Source: Brucella gallinifaecis (lineage in GTDB: Bacteria > Pseudomonadota > Alphaproteobacteria > Rhizobiales > Rhizobiaceae). From it: a stretch of 64,000 nt of DNA. The DNA is taken from NCBI RefSeq assembly GCF_006476605.1, contig NZ_ML636807.1, positions 1-64,000 on the forward strand, given 5' to 3'. Positions 59,633 to 64,000 of this stretch are shown here, piece after piece (position 1 is the first letter of the stretch; each line of letters starts with the position of its first letter). The notes under the pieces were generated by a model. It was given only the letters and a program-made list of their open reading frames with translations, did no database searches and was not told the origin of the DNA. Position numbers and translations under genes: made by a program.

Positions 59633-60289
59633 TTACAAAAACGCCCACACGGTTGTGCGCTTGACTTCTGCATCCTCAAGCGCCCGTGTAACCGGCACCG
59701 TATAGAGAGCAAGCTGCTCAAGCCTCTCTTTTGGCAGATAGGCTCGCCCCGGATCCCCCACAATGATACGGGCGCCGCGAGAGGCAAGTTTTGAAAACCA
59801 CGGGGTCAGACGTTCAGCAAGCGGTTTTTCGTAAAAAACATCACCCGCAAGCACAACCTCCCAGCCATCATCCAGACCAATCAGATCGGTCAGTGTGGGC
59901 GTGACAATAACGCTGTTTGCCTCCGCATTGATTTCAATAGCAGGCAACGCAAAGGGATCGATATCCGAAGCGATTACGCTTTTTGCACCTGACATCATCG
60001 CCGCAATCGCAACCAGACCAGAACCGGAGGCAAAATCCAGAACGGTTTTGCCTGCAACGACGGACGGATGGTCGAGAATATAACGTGCAACACCCTGACC
60101 GCCTGCCCATGCAAACGCCCAGAAAGGCGGCGGCAGGCCAATGGTTGCAAGTTCTTCCTCAGTCCTGTGCCAAAGATCATGGGCTTCATCGGCCAGATAG
60201 AGATTAATCTCCGGCACATGCGGCGGCGCTTGCAGACCTGTATTGGCCATTATAAAATCGCGCGTGGCCTTATGTGCCGGATCAAGCAT
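59633..60289 (-). CDS. METTL20-like lysine methyltransferase
   Basis: A 218-residue class I methyltransferase whose sequence LPPPFWAFAWAGGQGVARYILDHP and VLDFASGSGLVAIAAMMSGA matches the METTL20/ETFB-lysine methyltransferase family. Characterised relatives, including a bacterial one from Agrobacterium, methylate lysines of the ETF beta subunit and ribosomal protein L7/L12. etfB is in this window (33095-33841). The start overlaps the stop of the EVE gene (TGATG), so they form one operon. Confidence 0.85.
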   Translation of the reverse strand: MLDPAHKATRDFIMANTGLQAPPHVPEINLYLADEAHDLWHRTEEELATIGLPPPFWAFAWAGGQGVARYILDHPSVVAGKTVLDFASGSGLVAIAAMMSGAKSVIASDIDPFALPAIEINAEANSVIVTPTLTDLIGLDDGWEVVLAGDVFYEKPLAERLTPWFSKLASRGARIIVGDPGRAYLPKERLEQLALYTVPVTRALEDAEVKRTTVWAFL

Positions 60290-60717
60290 CAAATATCCCT
60301 GGCGTCCAGTCCGCCCATACGACAGACTTCGATCCACTCATCTTCTGTTACCGGCTGCACCGAAAGGCGCATGGACGTAACCAGCGCCATTTTTTCAAGC
60401 TTCGTATTAGCCTTTACATCTTTGAGCGTAACGGGCTTTGGCATGTCACGGACCGCCTTGATGTCTACACATTCCCAGCGCGGGTCGTCCGTGGTGCTGT
60501 CAGGATGCGCAAGGGCACAGACCTCGACAATACCCACCACTTCAAGACCTTCGTTGGAGTGGTAGAAAAAGCCTTTATCGCCGAGCTTCATGGCACGCAT
60601 ATTGTTGCGTGCCTGATAGTTGCGCACACCGTCCCATTGTTCGCCTTGCTCACCACGGGCTTTCTGCATTTCCCATGACCATTTGAATGGTTCAGACTTG
60701 AACAGCCAGTAAGCCAT
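60289..60717 (-). CDS. EVE domain protein
   Basis: A 142-residue single-domain protein beginning YWLFKSEPFKWSWEMQKARG, with NYQARNNMRAMKLGDKGFFYHSN near 32-54. EVE domains read modified bases in DNA or RNA. Its partners in the operon are a YciI-type protein and a lysine methyltransferase. No restriction nuclease is nearby, so a housekeeping role is more likely than defence. Confidence 0.93.
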   Translation of the reverse strand: MAYWLFKSEPFKWSWEMQKARGEQGEQWDGVRNYQARNNMRAMKLGDKGFFYHSNEGLEVVGIVEVCALAHPDSTTDDPRWECVDIKAVRDMPKPVTLKDVKANTKLEKMALVTSMRLSVQPVTEDEWIEVCRMGGLDARDI

Positions 60718-60726
60718 GTCCTGTCC

Positions 60727-61017
60727 TTATGTATTTGCCGGATTGTTAATGGCCCAGTTCCATGGGCGCACGCTCACATCAGCAAAAAGACCAGCAAGCG
60801 CGTAAGGGTCATTGGCGCCGATCTTTTCAGCTTCAGCCTTGTCAGCAGCTTCCACCACAACAAGGCTGCCATTTGGCTTGCCATCTTCACCAAGGAAAGG
60901 ACCGGCAAATTTCAGCACATCACCAAGAGAGCTGAGATAGTCAAGATGTGCCGGGCGCGTATCAAGGCGCACTTGCAGATGATCGGGCTTGTCGTTGCAT
61001 AAAAGAGCAAAAAGCAT
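60727..61017 (-). CDS. YciI family protein
   Basis: A 96-residue ferredoxin-like small protein. MLFALLCNDKPDHLQVRLDTRPAHLDYLSSLGD at the start shows the conserved histidine and aspartate of the family, followed by PFLGEDGKPNGSLVVVEA. YciI proteins are putative small dehydratases or hydrolases with no firm reaction. Nine bases upstream of the EVE gene in the same operon. Confidence 0.93.
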   Translation of the reverse strand: MLFALLCNDKPDHLQVRLDTRPAHLDYLSSLGDVLKFAGPFLGEDGKPNGSLVVVEAADKAEAEKIGANDPYALAGLFADVSVRPWNWAINNPANT

Positions 61018-61039
61018 GTTATTCTAACCTTTTTGTTTG

Positions 61040-61086
61040 TGCATGATCTCATCTGAAAACCGGCTTCCACTTTTCAGGATCATGCA
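61040..61086. repeat. Palindromic repeat between gpsA and the YciI gene
   Basis: Arms TGCATGATC (61040-61048) and GATCATGCA (61078-61086) enclose GAAAACCGGCTTCCACTTTTC, the AACCGG core of the family. It starts right after the gpsA stop codon region and probably acts as its terminator. Confidence 0.75.
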
Positions 61087-62073
61087 TTAATCCTCAGTCT
61101 TGAGTGGTCGGTTAAGAAGCGCTGTCACGGCTTCATCAATCGTAATTTTTCCTGCAAGAAGTGCCGCAACTGCCGTTATAATCGGTGCAGGCACTTCGTG
61201 TTTACTGCAAAGTTCAGCGGCAATGGGTGCGGTTGCCACACCTTCAGCCAGCGGACGATTGGCAAGATCTTCGCCATGTCCCAATGCCAGCCCATAGGAA
61301 TAATTGCGCGATTGTGAAGACGAGCAGGTCAGCATCAGATCGCCAAGGCCGGAAAGCCCCATGATCGTTTCAGGCCTTGCCCCCATTGCCTGCGCAACAC
61401 GGCGCAGTTCGGCAAAGCCGCGCGTAACAAGTGCCGCCTGTGCACTGGCCCCATAGCCACGCCCGATAGCAGCACCGGCAGCAAGAGCCAGCACATTTTT
61501 AAGCGCACCACCGATTTCAACCCCTTTGAGATCAGTGGTCGAATAGCAGCGAAACGCAGGACCGGAGAGCATTGCCGCCAGATGATCAGCAATGGCAGCA
61601 TCTTCACAGGCAATGGTAACAGCCGTTGGCATACCACGCGCCACATCGCTCGCAAAGCTCGGGCCGGACAAGGCACCAATTATATGATGGGGCAAAATAT
61701 CCGCCACCACTTCCGACATAAGCCGGCCTGTTTCGCGCTCAATGCCCTTGGCGCAAAGAATAACCGGAGCTGATTGCGGAATATATGCACTTAGTTCCAG
61801 CAACCCCTTACGCATTGCCTGCGCCGGAATGACGACAAGAACCGCACTCGCATTCTCAAGCACAGCCCTGGCATCCGTACTGGCGCGAATGCCTTCAGGT
61901 AATTCGATTTCACCCAGATAGGCCGGATTGCGGCGCAACTCGTTTATATGGGCAACGGTTTGCGCATCGCGTGCATAAAGCCATGCTTCGTGGCCGCTGC
62001 CCGCTGCCATGGCTGCAAGGGCTGTTCCCCATGCACCACCACCAAGCACGGCAATTTTAGCGCGCTCACTCAT
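61087..62073 (-). CDS. gpsA: Glycerol-3-phosphate dehydrogenase [NAD(P)+]
   Basis: Makes glycerol-3-phosphate for phospholipids from dihydroxyacetone phosphate. The 328-residue protein has the Rossmann motif [18 protein letters not shown], the [11 protein letters not shown] block and the C-terminal [26 protein letters not shown] signature with catalytic Lys in SKGIE-like context (ILCAKGIE). It overlaps tsaD by four bases. Confidence 0.96.
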   Translation of the reverse strand: MSERAKIAVLGGGAWGTALAAMAAGSGHEAWLYARDAQTVAHINELRRNPAYLGEIELPEGIRASTDARAVLENASAVLVVIPAQAMRKGLLELSAYIPQSAPVILCAKGIERETGRLMSEVVADILPHHIIGALSGPSFASDVARGMPTAVTIACEDAAIADHLAAMLSGPAFRCYSTTDLKGVEIGGALKNVLALAAGAAIGRGYGASAQAALVTRGFAELRRVAQAMGARPETIMGLSGLGDLMLTCSSSQSRNYSYGLALGHGEDLANRPLAEGVATAPIAAELCSKHEVPAPIITAVAALLAGKITIDEAVTALLNRPLKTED

Positions 62074-63149
62074 GCTTTTGCTCCGCGTCGTCCGGTGCCG
62101 AACATTGGTGCCGATTTTTCATCAAGCGGCCAACGTGAGCGTGGGGCAAGATCAAGCGGATCAGGACCTTTTATTGCAGCACGCTCCGCGCCTGCCCAGG
62201 CGATCATTGCCGCATTGTCTGTGCACAGATCAAGCGGCGGAGCAATGAAGCTGAAACCATGCTTTCCACAAAGTTTTTCAAGCGAGCCCCGCAGGGTCTT
62301 GTTGGCGGCAACCCCCCCTGCAACAATCAGCGAGGGCGTTGCACAATCCGGGAACTCCTGTTTGAAGCGTTCAAGCGAGCGTTTCACACGATCTGACAAA
62401 GTGTCAGCCACCGCATCCTGAAACGATGCGCAAATGTCAGCGACATCCTGATCAGAAAGAGGAGCAAGCTCCGTTGCTGTCTGGCGCACAGCGGTCTTGA
62501 GACCGGAAAAGGAGAAATCAAGCCGTGCTTCACCCTTAAGGGGTCGCGGCAATGGAAAACGCTTGCCATCGCCCTGCAATGCCATGCGCTCAACAGCTGG
62601 ACCACCTGGATAAGGCAGACCGAGCAGCTTGGCAGTCTTGTCGAAAGCCTCACCCAATGCATCGTCAATTGTCGTGCCAAGGCGTTGATAATCACCAAGA
62701 CCGCGCACAAGCACCATCTGTGTATGCCCACCCGAAACCAGCAGCAGCAGATAGGGAAACGGCAAATCATCGCTCAAGCGTGCAGTAAGCGCATGACCTT
62801 CCAGATGATTGATCGCATAAAACGGCTTGTTTGCGGCCATTGCCATGGCCTTGGCGGTCATCAGCCCGACAATCAGTCCGCCGATCAGTCCGGGACCGGC
62901 AGTTGCTGCAATCGCATCCATCTGATCAAGCTTGAGATCGGCATCTTTCAGCGCCTTTTCAACCAGCCGGTCAAGCGCCTCGACATGGGCACGCGCAGCG
63001 ATTTCAGGGACGACTCCACCGTAAGGTTCATGTTCAGCGATCTGGCTAAGCACAACATTGGACAAAATATGCCCTTTGCCGTTATCGTCGCGTTCGACGA
63101 TTGCCGCGGCTGTTTCGTCGCAACTTGTCTCTATTCCAAGAATGCGCAT
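62070..63149 (-). CDS. tsaD: tRNA N6-threonylcarbamoyladenosine transferase TsaD
   Basis: Iron-binding catalytic subunit for t6A37 on ANN-decoding tRNAs. The 359-residue protein begins [18 protein letters not shown], has the metal histidines in [12 protein letters not shown] and [10 protein letters not shown], and the [13 protein letters not shown] and [12 protein letters not shown] blocks. It overlaps gpsA by four bases and is divergent from hemC. Confidence 0.97.
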   Translation of the reverse strand: MRILGIETSCDETAAAIVERDDNGKGHILSNVVLSQIAEHEPYGGVVPEIAARAHVEALDRLVEKALKDADLKLDQMDAIAATAGPGLIGGLIVGLMTAKAMAMAANKPFYAINHLEGHALTARLSDDLPFPYLLLLVSGGHTQMVLVRGLGDYQRLGTTIDDALGEAFDKTAKLLGLPYPGGPAVERMALQGDGKRFPLPRPLKGEARLDFSFSGLKTAVRQTATELAPLSDQDVADICASFQDAVADTLSDRVKRSLERFKQEFPDCATPSLIVAGGVAANKTLRGSLEKLCGKHGFSFIAPPLDLCTDNAAMIAWAGAERAAIKGPDPLDLAPRSRWPLDEKSAPMFGTGRRGAKA

Positions 63150-63223
63150 TTGCGGTTAGACCCTGCCTGTCTCATAACTCAAAGTAATATTTCCGGCAAA
63201 CCCGGTACCATGGACGGCGCGAT

Positions 63224-64000
63224 ATGCAAACAGCATCCTTGAAGATTGGCAGCTTGAAGATCGGCACACGGGGCAGCAAGCTCGCGCTCGCGCAGGCTTA
63301 TGAGACACGCTCCCGTCTGATTGCCGCCCACGGTTTCGATGAAGATACTATCGAAATCATTCCCATGTCGACGGCCGGAGATCGTATTCAGGACCGCCCG
63401 CTGTCGCAGATTGGCGGCAAGGGACTGTTTACCGAGGAGATCGAAGCAGCTCTGAAAGACGGCCGCATTGATCTGGCTGTGCATTCCACCAAGGATATGC
63501 CGACTGTTTTGCCGGAAGGTCTTCATCTTTCCACATTTCTTGAACGCGCTGATCCGCGCGATGCTTTTATTGGCCGTACAGCAAAGCGTTTTCTCGATCT
63601 GCCACAGGGTGCCACGGTCGGTTCATCCTCGTTGCGCCGTCAGGCAATGATCAAGCGCCTGCGTCCTGATCTTCAGGTGGTGATGTTTCGTGGCAATGTC
63701 CAGACGCGCCTGCGCAAGCTTGAAGAAGGTGAAGTCGATGGAACTTTCCTCGCCTGTGCCGGTCTGAATCGGCTTGATCTGGCGCATGTAATCACCGACC
63801 TGCTTGATCCGAAAATCTTTCTGCCAGCCCCCGGACAAGGAGCAATCGGCATTGAAAGCCGCATTGGTGACGAAAAAATTGATGCGCTTCTGAAACCTCT
63901 GGCGCATCGTGATACCCATATTGCACTGGCCTGCGAGCGTGCATTTCTTGCAACACTGGATGGCTCCTGCCGCACACCCATTGCCGCTCTTGCAATTGTT
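63224..64000 (+). CDS. hemC: Hydroxymethylbilane synthase (porphobilinogen deaminase), cut by the window edge
   Basis: Joins four porphobilinogen units in heme synthesis. The first 259 codons are present and open to the last base. [17 protein letters not shown] near the start, [39 protein letters not shown] and the cofactor cysteine in [11 protein letters not shown] identify it. The C-terminal domain of about 45-55 residues lies beyond the window. Its 5' end faces tsaD, as in Brucella-type genomes. Confidence 0.97.
   Translation, partial: MQTASLKIGSLKIGTRGSKLALAQAYETRSRLIAAHGFDEDTIEIIPMSTAGDRIQDRPLSQIGGKGLFTEEIEAALKDGRIDLAVHSTKDMPTVLPEGLHLSTFLERADPRDAFIGRTAKRFLDLPQGATVGSSSLRRQAMIKRLRPDLQVVMFRGNVQTRLRKLEEGEVDGTFLACAGLNRLDLAHVITDLLDPKIFLPAPGQGAIGIESRIGDEKIDALLKPLAHRDTHIALACERAFLATLDGSCRTPIAALAIV

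Noticed and set aside
60289-60717. EVE protein as part of a defence island
   Set aside because: Neighbours are housekeeping genes (gpsA, tsaD, a METTL20-like enzyme, YciI). No restriction or nuclease gene is present.

Overview
The window looks like a core chromosomal segment of an alphaproteobacterium of the order Hyphomicrobiales, most likely family Brucellaceae (Brucella/Ochrobactrum/Pseudochrobactrum group). This is inferred from gene content and order (prmC-prfA-ptsP-lysC, tsaD-gpsA-YciI-EVE next to hemC, a TIGR02302-type protein, a DUF4167 protein, a HIG1-type twin-helix protein), the moderate GC, and short palindromes with an AACCGGTTTT core of the kind common in Rhizobiales. No phage, plasmid, integrase, CRISPR array or complete insertion sequence is visible. 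I recognise about 58 protein genes and one tRNA.

Layout. 0.5-8 kb: cell-wall enzymes (M23 peptidase, L,D-transpeptidase), clpB with a probable heat-shock promoter, and a DUF4167 protein. 8-23 kb: prmC-prfA, ptsP, lysC, ubiG, a reverse-strand block (DUF1178, nitrilase-type amidase, glutaredoxin, ComF), a methyltransferase, mutT, GNAT, argJ and a parvulin. 23-30 kb: secA, a CelD-type acetyltransferase, a likely 34-residue membrane protein, tRNA-Leu(CAA), a universal stress protein and cysK. 31-37 kb: 3-hydroxybutyryl-CoA dehydrogenase, etfBA, the queuosine operon queCDE behind a preQ1-I riboswitch, and a cobalamin adenosyltransferase. 37-48 kb: membrane proteins and exporters, a TlpA-type thioredoxin, argH, an LptM-like lipoprotein, lysA, the TIGR02302 protein and hpt. 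48.5-56.5 kb: a methyltransferase, hisC-tyrC, DUF2125, ChaC, YggT, a cyclic-nucleotide-binding protein, an OmpR-type regulator and a second YkuD protein. 56.5-59.6 kb: a divergent MocR regulator/EamA transporter pair between two copies of a repeat. 59.6-64 kb: a METTL20-like methyltransferase, EVE and YciI proteins, gpsA, tsaD and the start of hemC.

The least ordinary signal is a family of 270-282 bp MITE-like elements (four copies: 18623-18892, 34082-34351, 56545-56826, 59300-59581) with long terminal inverted repeats flanked by TA. Three of the four lie between convergent genes. In three cases the element's terminal TAG is the stop codon of the adjoining gene, and in a fourth a gene ends inside a leftover element end. 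This suggests insertion at the TA of stop codons, where the element regenerates a stop. The MocR/EamA pair is bracketed by two directly repeated copies and both of its stop codons are supplied by them.

Biosynthetic genes here cover the aspartate family (lysC, lysA), arginine (argJ, argH), cysteine (cysK), tyrosine and histidine (hisC, tyrC), heme (hemC), ubiquinone (ubiG), queuosine and phospholipid precursors (gpsA). They sit in short operons with ordinary hairpin terminators, several shared by convergent genes.
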